A stretch of 64,000 nucleotides of DNA from JAGVSR01 sp033765145. GTDB taxonomy: Bacteria > Pseudomonadota > Alphaproteobacteria > Rhizobiales > Hyphomicrobiaceae. The stretch covers positions 1 through 64,000 of the forward strand of contig JANRIH010000015.1 of NCBI GenBank assembly GCA_033765145.1, written 5' to 3'. Position 1 is the first letter of the stretch. Each line of letters begins with the position of its first letter. The position numbers were made by a program, and so were the translations under genes. Under the pieces are notes generated by a model. The model was not told where the DNA came from. It saw nothing but the letters and a program-made list of their open reading frames with translations, and did no database searches. Below, piece by piece: positions 44,046-53,689 of the stretch.

Positions 44046-45200
44046 ATGCTCTTGTCGCGGCCTCTGCCTTTCGCTCGTAGTCCAGGGCGCCATGTCGCGT
44101 TGCGGATCGCCTTCGCCGGACTGTTCCTCGTCTCAGGTGGCGCCAAGGCGGACCCGCTGTGCTGGCGGCCCGAGGACCTCGTCGGCAAAGCCGGAGAGCA
44201 GTCGATCCGCAATCACGGCAGCGCACTCGCGTATCGGTCGGTCCCCACGGGCGTGCTGCGCGTTCCCGCGCTACCCCGTCCGCCAGCCGGCACGGTTATC
44301 CGAAGGTTCGAGCTTCCCGGTGATCAGAAAATCGTCGCGCTGACGTTCGACCTCTGCGAACAGCCGCACGAGATCACCGGATATCAGGGCGAGATCGTCG
44401 ACTATCTGCGCAAGAACGGAATTCGGGCGACGTTTTTCGCGAGCGGCAAATGGATCGTCACGCATGAAGAGCGGGCGCAGCAGCTCCTCTCTGATCCGCT
44501 GTTCGAGGTCGGCAATCATACCTGGGAACATCGCAATCTCGCCATGACGTCGGCCGAAGCCACTTTGACCGAGATTGCGGCGGCACAACTCGCCTACCAG
44601 AACGCCTACGACAATCTTGCGCGCCGGCAATGTCTGGCCCGCGATGGTCAGAGCCCGGCCCATGACCTTGCGAACCCGGAGCAACGCCTGCTCCGCTTTC
44701 CTTACGGTTCCTGCTCCGCCGCCGCGATCGGTGCCGTCGAAAGGCTGGGGTTGGTTCCTGTTCAATGGGATGTCTCTTCGGCCGACCCGTGGAAGGGCCA
44801 GACGGTCGAGAACATGGTCAAATATGTCGTGTCGAACGTGAAGAGCGGCTCGATCGTTCTCTTCCATGCCAACGGCCGAGGCTGGCGCACCGAAGACGCG
44901 TTGCCGAGGATCGTCGACGCACTCAGAGCGAGAGGCTTCTCGTTCGCGCGCGTCGGCGATCTCCTGACGATGGATGGTGCGAAGCCGGTCATGAGCGAGC
45001 TCTGCTACGATCGGCGTCCGCACGATCTCGATCGTTACAATACGGCGGCCGCGAAGCTCGAACGGCAATACGATGCCTTCTACAAGCGGCTCAAGAAGCC
45101 GCCGCCGCACGTGGACGCTTCGAATGACGTCGGGTCTTCTGCTCCGCTCGCCAGGCCCGGAGACGGCGAGGTTTTGCCCTGGCTCATGCCCAAGGAATGA
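44046..45200 (+). CDS. Exported polysaccharide deacetylase-like protein (NodB homology)
   Basis: The 384-residue protein starts at ATG 44046, 43 bp after the amidase gene. A signal peptide (VALRIAFAGLFLVSGGAKA) is followed by a NodB domain: LTFDLCEQP (motif 1), NHTWEHRN (motif 2), RFPYGSCSAAA (motif 3) and WDVSSADPW. In motif 1 the second Asp, usually a metal ligand, is Leu, so the metal site may be altered; the family with TFDxC is common and may use other residues. The C-terminal tail (about 340-384) is Pro/Ala-rich. It could deacetylate exopolysaccharide or peptidoglycan. Confidence 0.8.
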   Translation: MLLSRPLPFARSPGRHVALRIAFAGLFLVSGGAKADPLCWRPEDLVGKAGEQSIRNHGSALAYRSVPTGVLRVPALPRPPAGTVIRRFELPGDQKIVALTFDLCEQPHEITGYQGEIVDYLRKNGIRATFFASGKWIVTHEERAQQLLSDPLFEVGNHTWEHRNLAMTSAEATLTEIAAAQLAYQNAYDNLARRQCLARDGQSPAHDLANPEQRLLRFPYGSCSAAAIGAVERLGLVPVQWDVSSADPWKGQTVENMVKYVVSNVKSGSIVLFHANGRGWRTEDALPRIVDALRARGFSFARVGDLLTMDGAKPVMSELCYDRRPHDLDRYNTAAAKLERQYDAFYKRLKKPPPHVDASNDVGSSAPLARPGDGEVLPWLMPKE

Positions 45201-45427
45201 GCTGAAAAGCGCACACGTGATCCGATCCGAGCCGGCTGCGTCGACCTTGAGGCCGGACGGTGGTGAACGAAACTGTGGATTGCGCTGTGGGTAACTTGAT
45301 GCTGATGCGATTTGTCGTCCCGATGTTGCCGCGCCTTGCTGGAAAAGACCTACCGATGGTCTTCCGAGCGATCCTGAAGGTTTCCCGTGGGCGACCTCGT
45401 TGGCTCGACATCTGATTGGGGGGCGGG

Positions 45428-45997
45428 ATGACAGCGATTGCTAGAGCGAGGGACTTCATTCGGCGGCCGGACTTCGGCGTGGCGCCGGAGTTCGTCGGCT
45501 CTGGCTGGATCGTCGTCAATACGCAGCCTCACCGCGAGCGTATCGCGGTCGAGAACCTGGAGTTGCAGGATTTCGCCGTGTACCTCCCGCTCATCCGCCG
45601 GACCGTACGCCATGCGCGTCGTGAGAAGCAGGTCACGAGGCCGCTGTTTCCCGGATACATTTTCGTCGCCCGAAGTCCCGAGGTGCCGGTCTGGCGCCCC
45701 ATTCTGTCGACCATTGGCGTGCGGAACGTCGTGCGCTTCGGTTCTGCGCCGAGCCTCTTGGACGATGCGTTCGTCGCAGCACTCAAGGACCGCGAGGTCG
45801 ATGGTGCGATCCCGCAGCCCGAGCCCGTTTTCAAAGCGGGCGACAACGTGCGGATCAGCGATGGACCGCTCACCGGGCACGTCGCCGAAATCGTGCAAGT
45901 GGACGAGCGCCGCCGCGTGACGCTCCTGATGAGCCTTCTCAACAGGCCGGTGCGGGTGCAGGTCGCTCCGTATCAGCTCTCGCCGGACGTCAATTGA
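45428..45997 (+). CDS. NusG/RfaH-like transcription antiterminator
   Basis: The 189-residue protein has an NGN domain (GSGWIVVNTQPHRERIAVENL, then YLPLIRRTVRHARREK and the hallmark RPLFPGYIFV) and a KOW-type C-terminal part (FKAGDNVRISDGPLTGHVAEIVQVD). It lacks a separate long insert. RfaH/LoaP-like paralogues dedicated to polysaccharide operons let RNA polymerase read through long transcripts. It lies upstream of the second sugar-transferase gene and beside the exopolysaccharide genes. Whether an ops-like recruitment element is present could not be recognised. Confidence 0.85.
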   Translation: MTAIARARDFIRRPDFGVAPEFVGSGWIVVNTQPHRERIAVENLELQDFAVYLPLIRRTVRHARREKQVTRPLFPGYIFVARSPEVPVWRPILSTIGVRNVVRFGSAPSLLDDAFVAALKDREVDGAIPQPEPVFKAGDNVRISDGPLTGHVAEIVQVDERRRVTLLMSLLNRPVRVQVAPYQLSPDVN

Positions 45998-46425
45998 CGG
46001 TGGACCGAACTTCCAGTCGGTCGGATCGGGCTCGCGACATTTTGCAGACGATCAGATAATTCACGTGAAATTCTTGATTTTCCGGCTCTTTGGTTCGGTT
46101 TCCCCATCGCATGTCATTTTCGGCGTAGGGCCTTCGCATCATGGAGGGTGCGTCTCAGCGAATGGTGGAACGCCTGTGGAAAAGCTGTTGACGAGGTACT
46201 TTCAGTCAATTCCGGCGCGATTCGAATTTGGAAGTCTATTGCGCCAAACTTCTGTGATCGGGAATCGAAGTTCCTTGGCCGAGCGTTCGTGTGACCGCTT
46301 CGACACAAGCACTCGAATGGCGAAATCGTTTTCTCTTGGCGCTTGCGTGGACTACTGAACACATCCTAGTGTCCCGATCGTTGTTCCTGCGTATTCGTGC
46401 CTCGAGTCTCCTGCGGAGCAGGGTC
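45998..46425. other. Intergenic region with TTCACGTGAA palindrome
   Basis: No gene is seen except possible alternative starts of the next gene (GTG 46291). The perfect palindrome TTCACGTGAA lies at 46060-46069, right after TCAGATAAT (46052-46060); both are candidate regulatory elements for the sugar-transferase gene. A TTCCCCATCG half-site-like motif is at about 46098. Confidence 0.4.
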
Positions 46426-47973
46426 ATGGGTAGCTGGAAGACATTCGGATTTGATCTTGTCCTCGTGCTCGTGGCGGCTGTCGCTGCCATCTTCCTTCGA
46501 GACAATTTCGAAACGTCCCTGCAAAAGCTGGCAATGTTCTGGCCTTACTTTTCGGCCACTCTGGTCGTTGCCGTATTCGTACTTCCGTTGACGCAAACGC
46601 ACCGAGTGATCTGGCGTCTCAGCACGCGTCGGGACTATGCGCGCGTCGTTCTCGCAACGGCCCTCATCACGTTCGGGACGCTGCTCGCGCTCTTCGCCTA
46701 TAACCGCCTCGAAGGCGTCGCGCGATCGCTTCCCTTCCTGCATTGGATGCTGATGTCGGCGGCGCTCGTCGGTGCGCGTGTCCTGTTCCGGGCTCATCAC
46801 GACGGCCGGAGCGCGCGACGGCTCGCTCGGCGGGGTTATCAGACCGCCAAGGCCGATCCCGCCAAAGAGCACGTTCTGGTCGTCGGCCTCAGCCAGATGA
46901 CGGAAGCGTATCTCGCTTCGATTTCCGAACTCGCTTCGGATCGTCTCAAGGTTGCCGGTGTGTTGAGCGCACGTGCGCGGCACGTCGGGCAACTCGTCGC
47001 GGAAACGCCCGTGCTCGGCATTCCCGACGATGTCGAGCGCGTGCTCAAGGATCTCGACGTGCATGGGGTCACGATCCAGCGCGTCGTGGTGACGGTGCCG
47101 TTTCATTCGCTGTCGGACACGGCGAAGGAAGCGCTCCTGCGCGTGGATGCCGGCGGATCGACACAACTGATGCTTCTCGTCGACGATATTGTGACGCCGA
47201 TGCTGGGCGTTTCAAAAGATAGCGAGATGCGAGATGATCTGCCAACGGATCCGGAAGCCGCTGAGCTCTATGTGCAGATGGACGAGGCCGAGATCCAGCG
47301 TGTGCTCGCTCGCCCCTATTGGAAGTTCAAGCGCGTGACTGATTTTGCCTTCGCGCTCGCCATCCTCGTTCTGATCCTGCCTGTGATGCTCATCGTCGGG
47401 CTGATGGTCGCCATCAGGTTTGGGTTCCCGATCACGTTCTGGCAGCAGCGACCGGGCCGGTTTGGAATGCCGTTCCGCGTCTACAAGTTCCGCACGATGG
47501 GTCCAGCCTACGATGTCGCGGGACATCGCATTTCCGACGAATTCCGCTCTGGTCTGGTCGGGATGTTTCTGAGGCGCACTCGCCTTGATGAGCTGCCGCA
47601 ACTCTGGAACATCCTGCGCGGCGAGATGAGCTTCGTCGGGCCTCGTCCGTTGCTGCCGCGCGATCAGGCTCCGGAATTCAACAGCCGACTTCTGGTGCGT
47701 CCGGGTCTTACCGGATGGGCACAGATAGCGGGCGGGCGGGACATCAACGCCGAAGACAAGGCCGTGCTCGACGTCTGGTACGTGCGAAACGCCTCGCTCG
47801 GGCTCGATCTCGAGATCGCTTTGCGCACGGTGCCGATGGTCATTCGCGGCGAGCGCGTGCTCGGCGACATGATCGAGCGGGCGTGGGTGGACCTTTTGAG
47901 CGACGGCATTCTCAAGGGTGAGCGGGCGCTGCCCCGGCGCAGGTCGAGTGATGTGGTGACGGCCGCCGAATGA
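46426..47973 (+). CDS. Undecaprenyl-phosphate sugar phosphotransferase, second copy
   Basis: The 515-residue protein (ATG 46426; GTG 46291 in frame would add 45 residues) has four to five N-terminal membrane segments, a Rossmann-like central region (EHVLVVGLSQMTEAYLASI) and the catalytic domain with WQQRPGRFGMPFRVYKFRTMGP, then RTRLDELPQLWNILRGEMSFVGPRP and RPGLTGWAQIAGG. It is only distantly related to the copy at 31840. Two initiating transferases suggest two polymers or alternative first sugars. It follows the NusG-like gene and ends 7 bp before the convergent efflux gene. Confidence 0.88.
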   Translation: MGSWKTFGFDLVLVLVAAVAAIFLRDNFETSLQKLAMFWPYFSATLVVAVFVLPLTQTHRVIWRLSTRRDYARVVLATALITFGTLLALFAYNRLEGVARSLPFLHWMLMSAALVGARVLFRAHHDGRSARRLARRGYQTAKADPAKEHVLVVGLSQMTEAYLASISELASDRLKVAGVLSARARHVGQLVAETPVLGIPDDVERVLKDLDVHGVTIQRVVVTVPFHSLSDTAKEALLRVDAGGSTQLMLLVDDIVTPMLGVSKDSEMRDDLPTDPEAAELYVQMDEAEIQRVLARPYWKFKRVTDFAFALAILVLILPVMLIVGLMVAIRFGFPITFWQQRPGRFGMPFRVYKFRTMGPAYDVAGHRISDEFRSGLVGMFLRRTRLDELPQLWNILRGEMSFVGPRPLLPRDQAPEFNSRLLVRPGLTGWAQIAGGRDINAEDKAVLDVWYVRNASLGLDLEIALRTVPMVIRGERVLGDMIERAWVDLLSDGILKGERALPRRRSSDVVTAAE

Positions 47974-47980
47974 CGGCCGC

Positions 47981-50900
47981 TCAGGTGGCAGCGGGTTCCG
48001 CACTGGCCGGCACCCCGTCCGTCGCGAGTGCGCTTGGCTTATGCTCGGACGCGGCCAGCATGTAGATCGCCGGCAGAATGAAGAGCGTGAAGAGCGTTCC
48101 GATCGCCATGCCGCTCACGAGCATGATGCCGATGCTGTTGCGCGCCTCCGCACCAGCGCCTGTCACGAAGACCAGCGGCAAGTGTCCGAACACCGTCGCG
48201 GCGGTGGTCATGAGAATGGGCCGCAGGCGCGTGATCGCAGCACCCCTGACGGCTTCTAGCTTCGACTTGCCTTCCTCCTGGAGTTCGTTTGCAAAGGCGA
48301 CGATCAGAATACCGTTCTTGGCGATGAGACCGACCAGGGTGATGAGCCCGATCTGGCTGTAGATGTTGATGGTCGTGAAGCCGAGGTAGGTGAAGAGCAG
48401 CGCGGCGCTCAATGCCAGGGGAACGGAACCCGCGAGCACAACCAAGGGATCGCGGAAGCTGCCGAACTGTGCGGCGAGCACCAGGTAGATGAGCAGGATC
48501 GCGAAGCCGAGCGTTCCGGTGAGTGTGGTGCCTTCCTGGCGGAGCTGGCGGGATTCGCCCGCATAGTCGATCGTGTATCCGGCCGGCAAGATGCCCCGGG
48601 CTGCGGTCTCGAGGGCTTCGAGGGCTTCGGCCTTGGTCACGCCTGGTACGATGCCGCCGAATACGCGGAAGCTGTCGGATTGTTGGAAGCGCGCCAGAGT
48701 CCGAGGCGCGGTCGATGTTTCTAGCGTCGCGAACGCCGAGACCGGAATCTGTGCGCCGTCGCGTGCGCGGATCTTGAAGTCGAGCAGGTTATCGGCGGAT
48801 GCGCGCGAACTGCGTCCGACCTGCGGAATGACCTTGTAGGCGCGGCCGTCGCGCGTGAAGCGATTGATATAGTTCCCGGCAAGAAGGACGGCCAACTGGC
48901 GGCCGACGTCGGCGAGGTCGAGGCCGAGGTCGGCGACGCGCTCGCGATTGACGTTCACCTTCACTTGCGGGAGGTCGATCTTGAGGTCCGTGTCCGCGAA
49001 TTGGAATTTTCCACTCTGGAAGGCGGCGGCAACCATCTGGCCCGCGTAGTCGGCCATCTGCTGGGGCGTTCCGGGACCTTTCAGAACGAGTTCGACGTCG
49101 AAATTCCCGGCGCCCGGCAGGGGCGGTGGAAGGACGGGGAAGATCTGCAATTCCTTGATGCCCGACACGGCGCCGAAAATCTGGGGCTGGATCTCATGTG
49201 CGGTCCGCTGCCGGTCGTGCCAGTTCTTGAACAGGTAGCCGCCGAAGCCGTTCGACGGGAACACGATCTCGAACATGGCCTCGAACTCGGGCAGTGCTTT
49301 GCCGACGTCGAGGACCTTCGACATGTGTCCGCTCGTATAGTCGAGCGAGGCATCGGGCGCCGAGTTGACGATCATGAAAATGAAGCCCTCGTCCTCGACG
49401 GGCGCCAGTTCCTGCCCCGAAAACATGTAGAGCGGCACGGCGAGCACGCAGATGAATGCGCCGAATGCAATCACCTGCGTGCGGAAGCGGAGCGTGACGT
49501 CGAGCGCGCGGCCGTAGGCGTCCGAGAGCCTGTCGAGCATGTGGCCGACGAAGCGGGCGTAGGCGTTCTCCTTGCCGCGTTCGGGTGCGGTGTACGCGCT
49601 CATGATCGGCGAGAGCGTGACGGCCACGAAGCCTGATACGATGACCGCGGTCGCAAGCGTGAACGCGAATTCCTTGAACAGCACGCCGGTCAGGCCCGAC
49701 AGGAAGCCGATCGGGGCGTAAACGACCGCGAGCGTGATGGTCATCGCGACGATCGGGGCGAAAAGCTGTCGCGTGCTGACGAGAGCGGCGTCAAAGCGGC
49801 TCATGCCTTCTCGCATGTAGCGCGAGACATTCTCGACAACGACGATGGCGTCGTCGACGACAAGTCCGACGGACAGCACGATGGCCAAGAGCGTCAGGAG
49901 GTTCAACGAGAACCCCATCAGCATCATGGCGGCGGCCGCGCCGATGAGGGAAATCGGGATCGTGACGAGGGGTACGAACGCGCTTCGCGCGGAGCCGAGG
50001 AACAGGAAGACGATCAACCCGACGATCGCGACAGTCTCGACGAAGGTCGTGCCGATCTCCTTGATCGAATTCTCCATATATACGGTGCCGTCGAAGGCGA
50101 GCGCGATGTCGGTGCCTTTCGGGAGATCGGGCTTGATGCGCTCCAGTTCGGTGCGGAGCGTGTGCGCGATGCTGATCTCGTTGGCGCCGGGGAGCGGCCA
50201 GACTGAGAGGTAGACGGCGTCCTTGCCGTTGTGGCGGACGCTCGACGTCTCCTCTTCGGCGCCGAGTTCCACGCGACCGACGTCGGACACGCGGATGATG
50301 CGATCTCCGCTCTCGCGGACAATCAGCCGCTCGAATTCCTCAGGTGTGCGGAGGTCCGTGTCGGCCAGCAGATCGACCTGGACCTGGCCGCCCTTGGCGC
50401 GGCCGACGGCGGCGAGGAAGTTGTTTCTGGCGAGCGCGGATTCGATGTCGAGGGCACTGACCCCGAAGGCGGCCATGCGCTCCTGATCGAGCCAGATCCG
50501 CATTGCTTGGGGCCGCGGGCCTTCGAGCCCGACGCGCTGCACGTTGGGAATTGTACTCAAGCGCGGCTGGATGCTGCGTGTGAGGTAGTCTGTCAGTTCC
50601 GACGGCGACATCGCATCGGACACGACGCTCACGTAGAAAGTCGCATAGGGCCGGTCGGCGCGCTGGACCTCGACGACGGGACTTTCGATTTCTTGGGGCA
50701 ACTCACTGCGAATCTGGTCGAGCCTGTTGCCGACTTCGGCCAAGGCCACTGTGCTCGGGTGATTGAGCTTCAAGCGCGCGGTCACCGTGCTCAAGCCGGC
50801 GACGCTGCTCGACTCGACGTAGTCGATGCCGCTGATCGAGGATACCGCGCGCTCGATCGGCGTCGTCACGAACCCGCGGATGATATCGGCGGATGCGCCG

Positions 50901-51055
50901 ATGTAGACCGTCGTGATCTGGATCGAGCTGCTTTCGATCCGCGGGTACTGCTGCACGGGCAACTGAGACGCGGCTCGTAGCCCGATGAGGACGAGCGCAA
51001 GGTTGACGACGATGGCGAGCACCGGCCGCCGGACGAAGATCTCGATGGCGCGCAT
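47981..51055 (-). CDS. RND-family efflux pump inner-membrane protein (HAE1)
   Basis: The 1024-residue protein has the full RND organisation: a first membrane helix (FVRRPVLAIVVNLALVLIGL), two large periplasmic loops, and about 12 membrane segments. The proton-relay Asp pair is in LSVGLVVDDAIVVVENV, and the RND repeat appears in LVVLAGSVPLALSAALLF near the C-terminus. Close relatives of the MdtB/MexK type usually export drugs or organic compounds; the substrate is unknown. It is the second gene of an operon with an adaptor 19 bp upstream. No outer-membrane factor gene lies in the window. Confidence 0.93.
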   Translation of the reverse strand: MRAIEIFVRRPVLAIVVNLALVLIGLRAASQLPVQQYPRIESSSIQITTVYIGASADIIRGFVTTPIERAVSSISGIDYVESSSVAGLSTVTARLKLNHPSTVALAEVGNRLDQIRSELPQEIESPVVEVQRADRPYATFYVSVVSDAMSPSELTDYLTRSIQPRLSTIPNVQRVGLEGPRPQAMRIWLDQERMAAFGVSALDIESALARNNFLAAVGRAKGGQVQVDLLADTDLRTPEEFERLIVRESGDRIIRVSDVGRVELGAEEETSSVRHNGKDAVYLSVWPLPGANEISIAHTLRTELERIKPDLPKGTDIALAFDGTVYMENSIKEIGTTFVETVAIVGLIVFLFLGSARSAFVPLVTIPISLIGAAAAMMLMGFSLNLLTLLAIVLSVGLVVDDAIVVVENVSRYMREGMSRFDAALVSTRQLFAPIVAMTITLAVVYAPIGFLSGLTGVLFKEFAFTLATAVIVSGFVAVTLSPIMSAYTAPERGKENAYARFVGHMLDRLSDAYGRALDVTLRFRTQVIAFGAFICVLAVPLYMFSGQELAPVEDEGFIFMIVNSAPDASLDYTSGHMSKVLDVGKALPEFEAMFEIVFPSNGFGGYLFKNWHDRQRTAHEIQPQIFGAVSGIKELQIFPVLPPPLPGAGNFDVELVLKGPGTPQQMADYAGQMVAAAFQSGKFQFADTDLKIDLPQVKVNVNRERVADLGLDLADVGRQLAVLLAGNYINRFTRDGRAYKVIPQVGRSSRASADNLLDFKIRARDGAQIPVSAFATLETSTAPRTLARFQQSDSFRVFGGIVPGVTKAEALEALETAARGILPAGYTIDYAGESRQLRQEGTTLTGTLGFAILLIYLVLAAQFGSFRDPLVVLAGSVPLALSAALLFTYLGFTTINIYSQIGLITLVGLIAKNGILIVAFANELQEEGKSKLEAVRGAAITRLRPILMTTAATVFGHLPLVFVTGAGAEARNSIGIMLVSGMAIGTLFTLFILPAIYMLAASEHKPSALATDGVPASAEPAAT

Positions 51056-51074
51056 TGGGTTCCGCTCCGAAGGC

Positions 51075-52208
51075 TCAGTTGACCGTCGAGCCGGTTTCGG
51101 GTGTTGCCGCTGCCGCGGGTTCGGTCGACACGAGCGCGCCTTCTCTCAGCTTGAACGATCCGACCGTCGCGACGCGCTGGCCGAGTTCCAATCCGTTGAG
51201 GATCACGACATCGTCGTTCTGAACCGCGCCGATCTCGACGCGCCGTTCCTCAGCGCGGGTCTTTCCGTCGACGTCGGCAATCAGAAACACGTGGGCGCCG
51301 GTTGCTGAGCGTCTCAATGCGGTCAGCGGAACGAGAAGCACGTCGCGCGGGGGCGCCGTCACGGCTACGACGTCGATGAACATGCCCGGGCGCAGCAGAC
51401 GGCCTAGCCCGGGGGCCGATGCGCGAAAGAGCACCGTACGGTTGTTGCGGTCGACGGAATTGTCTTCGGCGACGATGCCGGCCGTGAGCCGTCCTCCGGG
51501 GATCGCTTCGTTGACGAGATCGACTTTCGTGCCCGGACGGATCAAGGCCGCGCTGTCTTGTGGCAACGAGAAGTCGATATAGGCGTCTTCGCTCGTGCCT
51601 TGCAGCATCGTGATGCGCGTGCCGGCATCGAGATAAGTTCCCGGCTGAAGGTCGGTGATGCCGATCTGGCCGTCGAACGGGGCCAGAATGCGCTTCTTGT
51701 CGATCGTGACGGCGAGGCTCCTGGCGCGCGCCACGGCGGCGATATGTTCTTCTCGCGCGCGGTCGAGTTCCTGTTCGGAAAACGCCGGACTGTTGCGCAG
51801 ACTTTCGCGCCGTTCGAGAATCGTTTTCGCAAGGCGTGCTTCGGCTTCGGCCGCGGCCAGAGACGCTTCCTCTTGGCGCGTGTCGAACTTGACCAGAAGT
51901 TGTCCTGACTTGACAGGCGCGCCGGACTGGAAACCCATCTCACTGATGACGCCCGCGAGCTCGTTGCGGATCTCGACCTGACGGATCGCGACGACCGTTC
52001 CGATGGCTCGCGTGGTCAACGACCAAGTGCCCTTGCGGACTTCGGCGGATCCGACCGCCTGAACGGGCTCCGGAAAAGCCGCACCAGCAGCGATGCCAGC
52101 CTGAATCTGATTGTACTTATAGAATCCGAGCCCGGCAGTGATAGCCACCATCGCGACGATCACGAGCAGCCAGGCAACAAAATGCTTCAACATTTTTTGC
52201 GCCATCAA
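51075..52208 (-). CDS. RND efflux periplasmic adaptor (membrane fusion protein)
   Basis: The 377-residue protein has an N-terminal membrane anchor (VAWLLVIVAMVAITAGLGFY), then the barrel-sandwich and alpha-hairpin parts of MFPs: VEIRNELAGVISEMGFQSGAPVKSGQLLVKFD, the hairpin LAAAEAEARLAKTILERRES, and APFDGQIGITDLQPG. It links the RND pump at 47981 to an outer-membrane channel. The pair is transcribed leftward and the adaptor is first. The family is certain; the transported compound is not. Confidence 0.92.
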   Translation of the reverse strand: MMAQKMLKHFVAWLLVIVAMVAITAGLGFYKYNQIQAGIAAGAAFPEPVQAVGSAEVRKGTWSLTTRAIGTVVAIRQVEIRNELAGVISEMGFQSGAPVKSGQLLVKFDTRQEEASLAAAEAEARLAKTILERRESLRNSPAFSEQELDRAREEHIAAVARARSLAVTIDKKRILAPFDGQIGITDLQPGTYLDAGTRITMLQGTSEDAYIDFSLPQDSAALIRPGTKVDLVNEAIPGGRLTAGIVAEDNSVDRNNRTVLFRASAPGLGRLLRPGMFIDVVAVTAPPRDVLLVPLTALRRSATGAHVFLIADVDGKTRAEERRVEIGAVQNDDVVILNGLELGQRVATVGSFKLREGALVSTEPAAAATPETGSTVN

Positions 52209-52613
52209 TGGTCAATGAGGAATGCGCCGATCCGACGGTCCGGTCGTTCCCGTCGCACGCCGCGCAGGAAGAAGCCATGCACCCAAAGTAGCGCGAATGC
52301 AACCGGGGCGCGATCGATGGCGCGGCGCCCGTGCGCAGTTACCATAATGGTGTGGCGCTGCGTTCGATGTGGTCGTTGCGATCCCATCTGACGAGATTGA
52401 GACGAACGCGTTTGACGGCTCGCGATGAAAGATGCGTCGCCGTGCCGATAAGGTCAAATGAAGCTGGATTCGACGCTCTCGACTTCTGGTCTCATCGAGC
52501 GCGGATGCGATAGTCGGTTGCTATCGAACTTCTAGCCACACGACGGCTGGCGCGCGCCGGGCGCACGCTCCACCATTCCGGACACGATCCGCTCCGTTTC
52601 CGAGGATGTCCAG
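52209..52613. other. Intergenic region, ACCATAATGGT palindrome
   Basis: There are 405 bases between the leftward efflux adaptor and the rightward NTF2-like gene. Its only clear element is ACCATAATGGT (52341-52351), a perfect 11-bp palindrome that might be an operator for the efflux operon. No gene or RNA is seen. Confidence 0.35.
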
Positions 52614-53084
52614 ATGCGCCGCCTCATGTCCATTCGCGTTCTCTTCGCCGTGCTGGTCGCGACAAGTCTCGTTTCTGGCCATCCCGCCGCTGCAGATACC
52701 GGACGCGATGTCGAGGATCTCTACCGACGCTTCGCGACGGCCCAGAACGCGCGTGATCTCGACGCTGTTCGAGCGCTTCTCTGGGATCAGCCGCAGTTTC
52801 TCTGGATCAGCGATGGTAAGCCCTTCTGGGGCCGAGAGGCCATGCTGATGCGCATGGCGAGCTTTCAAGAGGCCGAGATCTGGCGGGTCGAACCTGACTA
52901 TGCGTCGTCCGAGGTGATCGAGGTCGGCCTCGATGCGGCATACCTGCATATTCCGCTCGTTCTGGTTCTTGGTTCGAACGACAAGCCCGCGCATCTCAAG
53001 TGGCTCGTCGAAGTGCTCTGCCGGCGCACCGAAACGGGATGGCGCATCGCGGCGCTCTTCACGACGGAAGACAAGCGACCGTAA
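52614..53084 (+). CDS. Exported NTF2-like (SnoaL/DUF4440-type) protein
   Basis: The 156-residue protein starts at ATG 52614 with a signal peptide (MSIRVLFAVLVATSLVSGHPAAA, cleavage near residue 27). The mature part has the alpha+beta cone fold pattern: the opening helix DVEDLYRRFATAQNARDLDAVRALL, then FLWISDGKPFWGREAMLMRMASF and VEVLCRRTETGWRIAALFTTED. NTF2-like proteins include ketosteroid isomerase-like enzymes and binding proteins. Conserved catalytic residues are not evident, so function is open. It is expressed apart from its neighbours and is followed by a strong hairpin. Confidence 0.8.
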   Translation: MRRLMSIRVLFAVLVATSLVSGHPAAADTGRDVEDLYRRFATAQNARDLDAVRALLWDQPQFLWISDGKPFWGREAMLMRMASFQEAEIWRVEPDYASSEVIEVGLDAAYLHIPLVLVLGSNDKPAHLKWLVEVLCRRTETGWRIAALFTTEDKRP

Positions 53085-53152
53085 TTGTCGGAACATTCGC
53101 CTGAGCCTGCCGGCCCCACAGCCGGCCGAACAAAGTCGTCCATAAACGCGAT

Positions 53153-53178
53153 GACGGCAGATGATCCCATCTGCCGTC
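53153..53178. terminator. Bidirectional terminator hairpin
   Basis: GACGGCAGATG and CATCTGCCGTC form an 11-bp perfect stem around a 4-nt loop, between the convergent ends of the NTF2-like gene (53084) and the cupin gene (53207). No long U tract follows on either strand, so termination is inferred from stem strength and position. Confidence 0.65.
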
Positions 53179-53206
53179 GTGTTCTCATGCTTTCGAACCG
53201 TTGCGC

Positions 53207-53689
53207 TCAGGGCATGTCGTGCATCTTGTCGCTCTTCGGCGCGTCGAAGTGCACGACATCGGTCGAAATCAGAATGACGGGCTTGCCGGACTTGTTTTCC
53301 CACCAGTGCCGATGTCCTTTGCCGAATTCTGGCGTCGAGTCGCCGGTCCTGTGAACGATCGGGACGGCGCAGAATGCGCTGTGCTCGATGATCTCACCGT
53401 CCTGGACGAGCACGATCGACGGCCGATCATCGTGGTCGTGGGTTGGGACGATGCCGTCGATCGCGACGGTGAGGCGGCGCATACGCAAATAGAAGTTTCC
53501 CATGTTGCGCCAGCCGGTCAGGTCGACCTGATGGAGGATCGGACGTTCGATCCCAACGTCTGGGGCGTTCTCGATCTCGCGCGGGGACGTGAGTGCCTTG
53601 TCCGCCGGGCATTGTCCGGCCTCGGCAGCGGTGGCGGCCAACGTGATCATCGCGGTCGCCGCGGCGATCTTGGTCATTGTGTTCAGCAT
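53207..53689 (-). CDS. Exported cupin-domain protein
   Basis: The 160-residue protein starts at ATG 53689 (AGGAG eight bases upstream); the frame to 53869 lacks a leader of any kind. A signal peptide (TKIAAATAMITLAATAAEA) precedes a single cupin: PTHDHDDRPSIVLVQDGEIIEH (His pair and Glu of motif 1), then HRTGDSTPEFGKGHRHWWEN and VHFD. The likely metal ligands are in the His/Asp motif and the later His pair. Periplasmic cupins of this type may bind metal or small molecules. The gene lies 112 bp downstream of the SCO1 gene and could be cotranscribed with it. Confidence 0.8.
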   Translation of the reverse strand: MLNTMTKIAAATAMITLAATAAEAGQCPADKALTSPREIENAPDVGIERPILHQVDLTGWRNMGNFYLRMRRLTVAIDGIVPTHDHDDRPSIVLVQDGEIIEHSAFCAVPIVHRTGDSTPEFGKGHRHWWENKSGKPVILISTDVVHFDAPKSDKMHDMP

